From IMG/VR virus record IMGVR_UViG_3300025009_000036, positions 1 through 41,376 of that record: DNA of 41,376 nucleotides. One strand, written 5' to 3'. This document shows positions 28,401 to 37,036 of this stretch, piece by piece; within the stretch, counting starts at the first letter, position 1, and the number at the start of each line of letters is the position of its first letter. The notes beneath the pieces were generated by a model, which was given only the letters and a program-made list of their open reading frames with translations, had not been told where the DNA came from and did not search any database. The position numbers were made by a program, and so were the translations under genes. The DNA is from a virus.

Positions 28401-31400
28401 AGGGCTATACGCGGCCATGGAGATATTTGATAACCTCTCCGAGGCAGATGCCAAGGATTGGTACGATCATTGGGCGCACATGCAGGAAGTAGCCGAGGTA
28501 GCAGCCACAATGGAATTCGGGCAGGCCAGGGCATACTACCGGCAGCAGCTTGCATTAGCTAAACAACGCTGGCAGCGAGTGTACCAGCGTAGATCGGCGC
28601 AGTATCAGGGTATAGCTAAGGCCGTGGGATGGTCCAGCCAAACAGGCGGCGCTTTAGTCCAGCACCTTACCGATAACAATACCAACTGGAATAAGTTCTA
28701 CGCCAAGCGTGACGAGCTATGGAATAAGCACTTCAACACTCAATACAAGAACTCCAAGGAATGGTGGGCCAACTACTACGCAGTGCTCGAAGAACTTGAG
28801 ATAGCCTACAGCGAACACGTATCAGAAGAAGTAAGGGTTAGTGAAGCATTCCATAAGGACCTGGTAAGACTAGCCACGGCACAGGCCGGCCAGATTGTAG
28901 GCAAGGCAGTAGAGACATGGGGTAAAGGCGTAAGGGATATTCGAGATACCATGGGCCGGGATATGCGCGCGCATCGAGCAGCACTAAAGGACATGCGAGA
29001 TCCTAAAGAGCGCCGGGCAGCCTGGACAGAATTCCTAAAGACCGACTACCTTGTAGGCATAGGCGAGATGTTAGCCAAGAACTACGAGGGCGCACGCAAT
29101 ATCTGGAATGAAGCCAGCAAGTACCCTACCGATAGACAGACACCCGTACCAGCACCAGACCTGGACGCTATCAAGCAGGCAGTAGAAGCCAGGCGCGCAG
29201 AGGTAGAAGGCCCGCTAGAAAAGCGGATGAGAGAAGCACAGGAGCGCGCTAGATGGATGGATGATACCTGGAAGATAGCCCAGGAGTATGGCATAGTAGA
29301 GGCAGGCGTAGACGTGCGCGATGTAGGCGGAAGAAGCCGGCTATTAAACACCATCAATAAGTACCTGGAAAATCACAAGGATATAAACGGAGGCAAGAGA
29401 TACAGCTCACTTGAAAGCATACCCCCTGATGAAGCACGCCAGGCCCTTGAATATCGCAAGGGAGATAAAGCCATTGAAGCAGCCAAGGCCGCAGCAGCCG
29501 CAGCCGAGCCGGTTATAAAGATCGAGCCTGTAAGAGTAGATGCCGGCAGGGTACAAGAAAAGATGGACAGCGGTATGAGTAAGGCTGATGCTATCGAAGC
29601 GGTAAGGCGAGAAATGGAGGCCGAAGCTACGGCCAAGCCTGCACCCTTGCCAGAAATCACGGACCTGCAGCGCGCACAGGAGAACCTTGCCAGCGATAAC
29701 CCTTCCAATTACAACTACGGATTAGGACTGGCACGACACCTATCCGCAGATGACAGGGCCAAGCTATCAGCAGAAGTACAGCGCACCTTAGACCTCGCAG
29801 ACATAACCGACGCAGCCATTACAGAACTACGATGGTTAGACCTACCGCCGGACCTGGTAAGGGAAGCCAACGGCATTATCAATTCAGAGCAGACGAGAGT
29901 ATCAGCGGCAGAGCCAAGCTACCAGGGACCAGAAGGCGGCCGTAAATCTACATACCCGGAATGGTGGAATGATGTTACCGATACATACGCCGGCGAGAAA
30001 ACAAAGAAGGCCGCGGTAGCAAAGGCATTGACCGACATAGCCAACGGTAGTAAGCCGCTATACCAGGGCAAGCCATATGCCATGCAGGAGCAGCTAATCA
30101 AGATCGTCACCGAACAGATCCGCATGCTGCCAGAATACAAGAAGGCGATAGGTTATCTGTTCGACCAAGGCCCGCAGATCGAGCGCGCCTTGCGACTAAT
30201 TGAAAGGGACTTTGTAGAACTGGTAGAGATTATTGACCCGACCAAGCCGCAGCCTGGCCTAGAAAACGCATTCGATAACCTAATCATAAACGTTACCAAC
30301 CTGATATTTGACGCGGACAGAGCCGGCGCAGGCGATGACGTTATCAATCCTATCCTTGATCTACAAGACCTAATCATAAAGCGCAGGGACTTCGGGCCGG
30401 ACGACGCAGACGTAAAGAAAGCACAGGGCCATGAGAACGGCATGACCACGGCCAAGCAATTGGATGACCAGGCGCCACCCGAGGAGCCACCCACTACCCT
30501 ATTCCAACGCCGGCAGCCTGGCCAAACGAACATGTTCGCAGAGTCTAACGCCGACCTTCCCTTATTCAGTGGTACACCAGAGGCGGCAGCAGTATCAACA
30601 TTCAGGCCAGCAGAAGCAGCCAGGCAATCAACCTTTGCAGGCATGACACCGGCCGAGTTATCAGCAGCCACACTAGGAGTAACACGCAGGGAATTCAGGA
30701 GCTTGATTGCTCAGCTATTCCTTGCAGGCCAGGACACAGTACTAGCTGGGACCTTTGACGTAGACGCCCAGGCCGATGCAGTATTGAAAATCACGGATGC
30801 CAGGGCCAGCGTATGGGCAAAGCAAACAGGAAGGCCGGCTAATGACTGGTATCAGGCGCACACGGCAGACATAACCGCAGCAGACGAAATGCCAGGTGGA
30901 GCGTTCGCGAGTGACGCTACTCTACTTCAGAAATTCACAGACAGCCCGCTAGCCAAGGCAGCATTCCAGAAGTACGGCGAGACATACAACATCCGTGAAG
31001 CCGGCTACATAATGCCAGATGGTAAGCTACTTGACATGTCAGGCAGGAACGAAGCACAGGGCTACAAAAAGGTAGACGACAAGTACGTACCAGAAGGCCA
31101 GGATTATCTAAGAGACAACCGCAACGTAGACCATAGGGACGTGTGGGATTTATTGCCCGAGGATGTAAGGGCGCGTATAGGTGATGATTACAATGGCCCT
31201 ATTCAATACTTTACCCAGGAGACAGGCGCGGTAAGGATAGACCAGAGAGCCGGCACGATCGATGTCAGAGGCCCGCTATCATCAGAGCAGATACGCATAA
31301 TGGTAGACTACTTTGACGAACCCTGGATTGACGTACACAACAAAGATAACGGCGATTATGTAATGCACATGGAGCCAAAGGGCCGGCGGCAGGTGAAGCA

Positions 31401-34400
31401 GGCGCTAACCCAGATCAGCCAGTACCACACAGGCGAGAGGGCAGCGGCTGACCTTACTACGCTATTCCAATCCAGGCAATCAGACTCGGCCAAGGCAGCA
31501 GTACAATTCCTTGACGACGGCAGGGCAATCATCTACGCATTGAAGCAGCCCGACCTATCCAGCGTTGTTCACGAGTTAGGCCATATATTCAGGCGCGACC
31601 TCACCGCAGAAGATAACGTAATCGCAGCAGAATGGGCCGGCGCAGTAGATAACACCTGGACAGTAGCCGCAGAGGAGAAGTTTGCCCGAGGCTTTGAGCA
31701 ATATCTAAGAGACGGACAAGCACCAACCCCAGGCCTTGTAGAAGTGTTTGCGAAGTTCAAGACATGGTTAGGAAACATCTACGCCAGGCTACGCGGCGCA
31801 CCGCTTGAGGATATAAGCCCGAAGATGCGCGGTGTATACGAGCGCCTGTTAGCAGGAGAGCCGGATACCTACCAGTACAACATTTATACCGACACAGGCC
31901 GGGTAAAGAAAGTACCACAGCAGGCAACGCTATTCCAGAACCCCCCAGATTGGCTACGCACCGAGATAGAGAAGTACAAGAAGATACTGGAAGAAACACC
32001 AGACACCTACGAGAACAGGGGAATACGCGGCAACGCCCAGGAACACATAGACAATTTCACCCAGGAGCTTAACGACCTGGACGGCGACACCTACCAGCAC
32101 GAGGACGGCCGGCAGTTTACCGTAACCAACGATGAACCCAAGGCAGTATTAGCAGAGCTAGGCGAGGTAGACAAAGTAAATCAGGCCGCGCCCATAGACG
32201 AGATGCAGGCCGAAGGATTAGAGAGCTACCGGCCAATCATAAACGGCATGGCAGACTACTGGACGGACCCGGCAAATGCTACTGTCAGCAGGATAGGAGA
32301 CATCAAGACTAAGTTAGACCCAAGCACAGTCACCGACCTACGCAAGTACATGGGTAAGGTGTATGGTCAAATGGGAGACACGAAACTAGCCAGCGTGAAG
32401 TGGGGAGAGAACCGCAGGGACGCGGCACTACTCAACTATCAGCAGCGCACCGGCCTTGATTCCTTTATCACAGCCATGCTCCCCTACCAATTCTGGTATA
32501 CAAGATCAGCACTACAATGGGCGGCCAGGGTAATCGATAAACCATCCTGGTTGTCTAACTACGCCCGTATCAGGCGGCTGCAGAGCGAGAACGAAGTAGA
32601 AGGATACCCGACCCGGCTTAAGAATAAGATCAGGATACCGATGCCATTCCTACCCGATTGGATGGGAGACGCTATCTATATCGACCCTATGAAGCAGCTA
32701 TTCCAATTCGACCAGCTATTAGCACCATGGGCCAGGGAGTACGAGCGCCGAAACATGGAGAACAAGCGCATAGAGGCGGTTATCATAGACTGGTTAGAGG
32801 CGGAGGAGATCAACCATGCAGACGCAGAGCAGGCCATAACAAGCCAGTCCGGCGACCTATGGGATAGAGCTACGGCTCAGGCCAGGAACGACTATGATAC
32901 CGAGACAGTAAACCCGGTAGACTTTATTACCACCATCAGCGGGCTATCACTACCTGTCAATTGGGCCTACCAATATCTACGCGGAACTCCCGAGAACATA
33001 GGGCCGTTACCCATCACCCGCCTTTTGAGAAGCGCAACCGCATTAATGGGAGCTAACGAAGGCCAGGGCATTAACCTCGAAGCCGGCGTACGGCAATCAT
33101 TAGGCCTGCCAGAGTACGACAAGTACGAAGATTACAGGGTTGATCGAATGTTATCTAACATGGCAAAGGAAGGATTGATTACAGCTCAGCAGGCGCAGGA
33201 GGCCATGATAGATAGGACAGGCCCATACTATACCCAGGCCGCTGCCAGGGTAGCACAAATGGGAGCCATCGGAACATTCGGCGGCGGCGTAGTAGGCTTT
33301 GATCTATTCCCAGAAGGCGAGGCAGAACAGCGCGGACTTAAGCTAGAGTATGATGCAGCTTTGAAAGCCAAGTACGAAGGCGGAGACGAAGAAGCCCTTA
33401 ACAAGTTCTGGGAGGCACACCCGGAGTATGAAGCACGCAGGGCAGCCATGCGCGACCCCGAAGAACGGCTACGCAAGTTTATGATAGCCGAAGTGTGGAA
33501 GGCATACCGAGAAGCGCCAGAGCTAACCCAGAAGCAGATGACCGATAAACTAGGCAGCCTGTTTACTGACGCATTCCTGAACACCGATACCCGCAGCTAC
33601 GATAGTATCAACACAGAGACGCTAACACAGTGGGCTAGAGCATTCGGAAGCAGCGTAAACCTCGAAACACAGCCCGACAACCAGCAGGTAACGGCCTTAC
33701 TTAGAGAAGGCCTTGCAGATCCAAAGACAGCCGAGGCCTACCAGTTATACGTGACACAAAGAGATCAGCAGTTCCCAGGCATCTACGATGTACAGAACAA
33801 GCTATACATGCTGGACGGCAAGGCCCAGGAAGTTTACCGGAATCAGCACCCGGAGTATGAGGCCTACGAAATCTGGCGCAACGCGTTCTTAGCTCAGCAC
33901 CCAGACGTTATACCCTTTGCCATAGGCGAGAGTAATAAGGTGTACTACGCCAGGCCAGAAGTACAGCAGTACTACTACCAGTATATGGCCGAGCGTGATC
34001 AGATGTATCCTAACATCATGCAAACGCAGACCGACTACTTTGCCAGGCCAGAGCCGGCACGAGACGCCTATCTTGTGGACCACCCAGAGTTAGTGGAGTA
34101 TTGGGATTGGCGCAGGGAGACCATGACGCAGTATCCCGATATGATTCCATACCTGATGAGCGCCGAGAGTTTAGCCGGCATGGTAGCAAACCCATACGGC
34201 AAAAAAGAGATACCAACAGACCAGCTATCACCGGAGGAATTCAAACAGTTCGACGCTTTACTAATATCCCTACTGTATGGCTACTACTATGCAGGGCAGC
34301 CACTTGACACCGCGGCAAAGAAGATGCTACGTGATATACTTAAGGACAGCGGCAGGGACATGACCTTGCCCGAGTATATTGAATTCATCCGTAATAACTT

Positions 34401-34404
34401 CTGA
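25459..34404 (+). CDS. Giant polyvalent virion protein with metallopeptidase domain (2981 aa)
   Basis: Residues 1-110 are Pro/Trp/Gln-rich with a repeated PW.TWGE(L/S)QG motif. About 215-260 is a Gly/Ala-rich hydrophobic glycine-zipper segment (GMAGITGAAIGGALVPGIGA) that could enter a membrane. The middle is long, helical and coiled. Residues about 1679-2160 contain modules separated by TLFQ motifs (1679-1683, 2000-2004, 2156-2160); the last full module has HELGH at 2038-2042, a zinc peptidase site. About 2750-2900 has internal 75-80-residue repeats. This is the style of 'large polyvalent proteins' found in phages without classical tape measures, probably packaged and injected. It occupies 22% of the genome and follows ACGTGGAGAATCTAA. 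Confidence 0.72.
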   Translation: MAQTNPGAGGGQYKPRQYSNLPKTPWRVWGESQGFYREPGPSGPPSASPYVQQSPWQTWGELQGYARPQQPQPGQGFWEDPIRVVRYRNMARAMPENWQAPQWLNMNDLETAYELHKQTNAGAPEWAWKPLPTDNPGRQFLALMQPPPDDLLWPGEQQYSQNPQYATTMGAPLPQFREQDALWVARAPEDIPNPAHAGLTDNQYNQLKPWQQGAVALFAGPIPGIGMAGITGAAIGGALVPGIGAAVGGLAAGGAALYGYYNPEGTVASWLNGLDAPRNELFRYLGVLHQLGNAIEDPEKYGTLTEVLSNWEATKAAGELYDRVFFTGWMDPTNILAIAGGDQPAPAGYAWRFGEMNPETGLPYTEPVQVEEKGKYGEDALIEARQRIVRGEDANAVIADIMQRYGMSGQAGEFVTGFFLDPIDRIPGITSAGVQFYAGLTGNTRLGIAMDLSKGPMEGVQLYANFLQTQVNASDVSKMDGFSRWLAGVTPDGNPTWATAPAKNNPLAYLFSLTPKARADAIVNNAATNLALVLDVQTKDPKAWVDTVHKLVQTPHTLASELSMASIESVSGAAVPIALKDYLPVIDTLLASYEANAGNRIMLTNIANVLAITPAQVLARLSNPTQADILLRQLVTKVEGLDTDQAKAITAAYADKSLTGQTLTKLARTFIEDKQPLDADAFLADMYVSATNHMSTWAAQFFNVKPDPTWSRLADTVKAAQSALVLGFSPTYFLTNVVSNVVAMSASGVLGLRSTKQIGTFWNRFGIVPPRLRAGVGIAALGDTADFGPIQAAGRVEGPLTNIKELFSQKTKRLQIFSHLSGEFEKLSSQQAFTAGTEKIWRKLWRRGLGFDKMNPELVKRLSAIDPNLPAVIYGSIEAGMNKAEIEAALWSGMMKRTAQEAIPIVANQLKMSVDDVTEALDNAGMLSKEFADKLADAKTPEDIRNLLAQQEEQIQRYLNDLSVERIAGHIEHANNRTTREGLYAAMEIFDNLSEADAKDWYDHWAHMQEVAEVAATMEFGQARAYYRQQLALAKQRWQRVYQRRSAQYQGIAKAVGWSSQTGGALVQHLTDNNTNWNKFYAKRDELWNKHFNTQYKNSKEWWANYYAVLEELEIAYSEHVSEEVRVSEAFHKDLVRLATAQAGQIVGKAVETWGKGVRDIRDTMGRDMRAHRAALKDMRDPKERRAAWTEFLKTDYLVGIGEMLAKNYEGARNIWNEASKYPTDRQTPVPAPDLDAIKQAVEARRAEVEGPLEKRMREAQERARWMDDTWKIAQEYGIVEAGVDVRDVGGRSRLLNTINKYLENHKDINGGKRYSSLESIPPDEARQALEYRKGDKAIEAAKAAAAAAEPVIKIEPVRVDAGRVQEKMDSGMSKADAIEAVRREMEAEATAKPAPLPEITDLQRAQENLASDNPSNYNYGLGLARHLSADDRAKLSAEVQRTLDLADITDAAITELRWLDLPPDLVREANGIINSEQTRVSAAEPSYQGPEGGRKSTYPEWWNDVTDTYAGEKTKKAAVAKALTDIANGSKPLYQGKPYAMQEQLIKIVTEQIRMLPEYKKAIGYLFDQGPQIERALRLIERDFVELVEIIDPTKPQPGLENAFDNLIINVTNLIFDADRAGAGDDVINPILDLQDLIIKRRDFGPDDADVKKAQGHENGMTTAKQLDDQAPPEEPPTTLFQRRQPGQTNMFAESNADLPLFSGTPEAAAVSTFRPAEAARQSTFAGMTPAELSAATLGVTRREFRSLIAQLFLAGQDTVLAGTFDVDAQADAVLKITDARASVWAKQTGRPANDWYQAHTADITAADEMPGGAFASDATLLQKFTDSPLAKAAFQKYGETYNIREAGYIMPDGKLLDMSGRNEAQGYKKVDDKYVPEGQDYLRDNRNVDHRDVWDLLPEDVRARIGDDYNGPIQYFTQETGAVRIDQRAGTIDVRGPLSSEQIRIMVDYFDEPWIDVHNKDNGDYVMHMEPKGRRQVKQALTQISQYHTGERAAADLTTLFQSRQSDSAKAAVQFLDDGRAIIYALKQPDLSSVVHELGHIFRRDLTAEDNVIAAEWAGAVDNTWTVAAEEKFARGFEQYLRDGQAPTPGLVEVFAKFKTWLGNIYARLRGAPLEDISPKMRGVYERLLAGEPDTYQYNIYTDTGRVKKVPQQATLFQNPPDWLRTEIEKYKKILEETPDTYENRGIRGNAQEHIDNFTQELNDLDGDTYQHEDGRQFTVTNDEPKAVLAELGEVDKVNQAAPIDEMQAEGLESYRPIINGMADYWTDPANATVSRIGDIKTKLDPSTVTDLRKYMGKVYGQMGDTKLASVKWGENRRDAALLNYQQRTGLDSFITAMLPYQFWYTRSALQWAARVIDKPSWLSNYARIRRLQSENEVEGYPTRLKNKIRIPMPFLPDWMGDAIYIDPMKQLFQFDQLLAPWAREYERRNMENKRIEAVIIDWLEAEEINHADAEQAITSQSGDLWDRATAQARNDYDTETVNPVDFITTISGLSLPVNWAYQYLRGTPENIGPLPITRLLRSATALMGANEGQGINLEAGVRQSLGLPEYDKYEDYRVDRMLSNMAKEGLITAQQAQEAMIDRTGPYYTQAAARVAQMGAIGTFGGGVVGFDLFPEGEAEQRGLKLEYDAALKAKYEGGDEEALNKFWEAHPEYEARRAAMRDPEERLRKFMIAEVWKAYREAPELTQKQMTDKLGSLFTDAFLNTDTRSYDSINTETLTQWARAFGSSVNLETQPDNQQVTALLREGLADPKTAEAYQLYVTQRDQQFPGIYDVQNKLYMLDGKAQEVYRNQHPEYEAYEIWRNAFLAQHPDVIPFAIGESNKVYYARPEVQQYYYQYMAERDQMYPNIMQTQTDYFARPEPARDAYLVDHPELVEYWDWRRETMTQYPDMIPYLMSAESLAGMVANPYGKKEIPTDQLSPEEFKQFDALLISLLYGYYYAGQPLDTAAKKMLRDILKDSGRDMTLPEYIEFIRNNF

Positions 34405-34433
34405 TTGACTACGGGTGAAAATATTGCTAGAAT
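34405..34433 (+). promoter_or_regulatory. Sigma70 promoter P6 (scaffold and capsid)
   Basis: TTGACT (34405-34410) and TAGAAT (34428-34433), spacer 17, with an extended TG (34425-34426). It lies directly after the giant gene's stop. The predicted start, around 34440, is only about six bases before the scaffold ATG at 34446, so its transcript would be nearly leaderless; read-through messages would still carry the GGAGAG at 34434-34439. Confidence 0.68.
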
Positions 34434-34445
34434 GGAGAGTATGAG

Positions 34446-35174
34446 ATGAGTGACCAGAATAACGGAGCCGCATTCCAGGGAGCCGGCCAGCCCCCGCAGA
34501 CGCCTGTACAGACAGGCGGGAATGATGGTCAACCCCAATTCCTCACACGCCAGGAAGCAGATGCGCTAATCAAAGACGCGGTAGAATCCGCGGTACAGCG
34601 GGCGCAATCGCTTACGGGCAAAGCGGAGAACCGGCTACGCAAAGAATTCCAGGCCAAGAAAGCACAGATGGCCTCGGCTACCAAGATGCTGGAATCACGA
34701 GGAGTGGTTATCACTCCCGAGATAAAGAGCCAGCTTGAAGCCGGGCTACTTGCCGAAACCTTAGCCGAGGAACAGGACGGAGAGCCAGGACCAGGACAGC
34801 CACAACGCCAGGTCACAGGAGCCGACCAAGAAATAGCCGATATTAACCGCCGGGCAATGGAAATGATGAACGAAGCCGGCGTTGTGATCGAAGATAACGA
34901 CGAAGAAGTAAAGCTACTCAGCCACAAAAGCCCCGCAGCTTTTCTCCTATCCGTCGCAAAAGCAATCGAAGCCAAGCAGGCCCGCGCATCATTACCGCCC
35001 AAAGCTCCAACATCAGCCGGAGGCACAGGAGGGATTCCCCCCCAGGCCACGGACCAAGATTACATTCAAGCCATGATGGGAGCAAGAGGCAAGGGCGCGG
35101 CTTACGTGAAGAACATCCGAGAGCAATACAAAGCCAAAGGTGTAGACGTAGACCACATCCCCCTAAGCCCCTAA
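34446..35174 (+). CDS. Scaffolding protein
   Basis: 242 residues, mostly helical and highly charged, located just before the major capsid gene. Residues about 35-105 form a coiled coil (TRQEADALIKDAVESAVQRAQ, RKEFQAKKAQMASATKMLESRG), then an acidic, Pro/Gln-rich linker (EEQDGEPGPGQPQRQ), a second helical unit and a Gly/Pro linker. It ends in a basic helix (MGARGKGAAYVKNIREQYKAKG) of the kind that contacts capsid protein. This organisation and position are typical of phage scaffolds that shape the prohead and then leave it. Confidence 0.78.
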   Translation: MSDQNNGAAFQGAGQPPQTPVQTGGNDGQPQFLTRQEADALIKDAVESAVQRAQSLTGKAENRLRKEFQAKKAQMASATKMLESRGVVITPEIKSQLEAGLLAETLAEEQDGEPGPGQPQRQVTGADQEIADINRRAMEMMNEAGVVIEDNDEEVKLLSHKSPAAFLLSVAKAIEAKQARASLPPKAPTSAGGTGGIPPQATDQDYIQAMMGARGKGAAYVKNIREQYKAKGVDVDHIPLSP

Positions 35175-35192
35175 TGGCGGAGGGATTAGAAG

Positions 35193-36329
35193 ATGACGAC
35201 TTACTTAGGGCAGCAGCACTCTTACAGTAACACGTTGCCCCAGAAGCGGACCGTAACGGACCGCATTATCATGGCCGATGTTGAAAGCATCGTGCCTATC
35301 ACCGTGTTCGGGCTGAACAACGAAAGCAAATTCAACTTCGTCAACACGCCCGGAAAAATGTATGAATGGCTGGAAGATGCCTACGCACCGACCTCGACCA
35401 CGGCCAACGATGCCGATCTTACCAATGACAGCACTATCACGACCGTCACAGTAGCCAGCGGCCCCACGTTCCACGTTGGCGACGTTGTTCAGATCGATAG
35501 TGAGTACATCTGGGTAAGCGCGATTTCAACCAATGACCTTACCGTAGTGCGTAACTACGGCGGAACCCAGGCCACCCATGCAGCCACCAGCACCATGTAT
35601 ATCCGCTACAATGCCCGTTTGGAAGGCGCGAGCGCCAGCGACGGCCCGTTCACCGAAGTTTCCAGCGGGTACAACTACTCTGTAATCATGCACGACCAGG
35701 TAGAAGTATCCCGCTCCGATGAGCGAATCGGGAAGTACGGCATTCCGAGCCTTGTAGATCGATCGATCGACAAGATCATGCAGCAGAACCTTCACGATCT
35801 TTGCCGCGTGCCTTACTACGGCATTCGTGCGGCAGGTTCAGCCACCGCAGCGCGCGGCGCCGGCGGCCTTGACACCTTCATTACCACCAATGTTACCGCG
35901 GCAGCGAGCGCAGCGCTCACCAAAAAGAACATCGAAGATTCAGTAGCTGCAGCTTTCGGCTACGGCGGCCTACCGACCCTGCTCCTGTGCAATACCTGGG
36001 CGCAGCGCAAGATTACGTCTTTCTACGAGGGCGCAGTACGCACCGAGCGTTCGGAAACCATCGGCGGCATTACCATCAACAAGGTACTCACCGGAGTAGG
36101 GTTGACGCTGGATGTCCTGGTAGATCGTTTCTGCCCGACCGATAAAGTCTATATCCTCGACAAGAACTACTGTGGATACCTCACCATCGACCCCTTCTTC
36201 TTCGAGGAATTGGGCAAGACCAAGGACACGGCAGACGGCGGCTATGGCCAGGTGGTAGGAGAATATGGTTGGGTAACCGCTTTTGAGAAGGCACACGCTA
36301 TCATCAGCGGATTCAGCACGACCAGTTAA
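35193..36329 (+). CDS. Major capsid protein, SU10-like (DUF5309 type)
   Basis: 378 residues starting at ATG 35193 after GGAGG. The N-terminal QKRTVTDRIIMADVESIVPITVFGL and the helix/strand pattern through SGYNYSVIMHDQVEVSRSDERIGKYG, then IDKIMQQNLHDLCRVPYYG, match the SU10-type HK97-fold capsid proteins I know. A beta-rich insert (about 75-135, TITTVTVASGPTFHVGDVVQIDSEYIWV) resembles an Ig-like or decoration insert. The C-terminal part has the DVLVDRFCPTDKVYILDKNYCGYL and FEELGKTKDTADGGYGQVVGEYG signature of this family. Codon use is more GTT/ATC/CTC-like than in neighbours, in keeping with high expression. Confidence 0.85.
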   Translation: MTTYLGQQHSYSNTLPQKRTVTDRIIMADVESIVPITVFGLNNESKFNFVNTPGKMYEWLEDAYAPTSTTANDADLTNDSTITTVTVASGPTFHVGDVVQIDSEYIWVSAISTNDLTVVRNYGGTQATHAATSTMYIRYNARLEGASASDGPFTEVSSGYNYSVIMHDQVEVSRSDERIGKYGIPSLVDRSIDKIMQQNLHDLCRVPYYGIRAAGSATAARGAGGLDTFITTNVTAAASAALTKKNIEDSVAAAFGYGGLPTLLLCNTWAQRKITSFYEGAVRTERSETIGGITINKVLTGVGLTLDVLVDRFCPTDKVYILDKNYCGYLTIDPFFFEELGKTKDTADGGYGQVVGEYGWVTAFEKAHAIISGFSTTS

Positions 36330-36340
36330 GGAGGTCAGAA

Positions 36341-37036
36341 ATGACCGTTTCAGCAGTAGCATTCCCCTATTCCAAGCCAGATCCCGCGTTCCATCAGTCC
36401 GGCATGGAGCCGGTTAGCCCGGGCCTAGGCATCTACTATGGCAACGGTACCCCGGACGGTGACAAGGACCCATGGTTAAGCGCGCCGAAAGGCACCTTAT
36501 ACATGGCCCTGAATAACACCGATGATACCGGATGCGTCTACGTAAAGGTTGACGAAGGCGGAGACGATAACGATTGGGTACTACTGGCTATGGCCGGTAC
36601 AGGCACGATCGTTAATGCCGATGTCGCCACCGCCGCCGCTATCGTAGGCAGCAAGCTCGCCACCAACGCCCGCCGGCACTTCGCCAGGTCCAAAACCTTC
36701 AACATTGACAATGGCTCAGGCACGACCGATGATGATGTAATCTTAGTACCATCGGATGGCATCACAATCGTTGCAGTCCGGGCCGTCTATGTCGAAGCCA
36801 CGAACACCGCAGGCGCAGACGGAGCAAACTTCGTTGTAGGTACAACCCTCAGCGATAACGACATTTGCGCCGCTACCGCGCTCCAGGTAAGCAAGGCCGT
36901 AGGATCATACACGGTAGCGACCGTAGTCTCCGGAGCAGTAGCCGCGAACGGAGGTATCTTTGTCCGGCATACCGGCATCGCCGTTACCGAGCCAGGCCAG
37001 TACTATGTACAAATCGAGTTTACGGTAGATGACTAA
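36341..37036 (+). CDS. Head decoration-like structural protein
   Basis: 231 residues behind AAGGAGG, directly after the capsid gene. The N-terminal 85 residues are beta-rich with repeated Gly and Asp (GIYYGNGTPDGDKDPWLSAPKG, GCVYVKVDEGG). The rest is Ala/Val/Thr-rich beta (VSKAVGSYTVATVVSGAVAANGG, QYYVQIEFTVDD), typical of surface decoration or fibre-like head proteins. Acidic with few lysines. Position and composition support the role; no family is certain. Confidence 0.65.
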   Translation: MTVSAVAFPYSKPDPAFHQSGMEPVSPGLGIYYGNGTPDGDKDPWLSAPKGTLYMALNNTDDTGCVYVKVDEGGDDNDWVLLAMAGTGTIVNADVATAAAIVGSKLATNARRHFARSKTFNIDNGSGTTDDDVILVPSDGITIVAVRAVYVEATNTAGADGANFVVGTTLSDNDICAATALQVSKAVGSYTVATVVSGAVAANGGIFVRHTGIAVTEPGQYYVQIEFTVDD

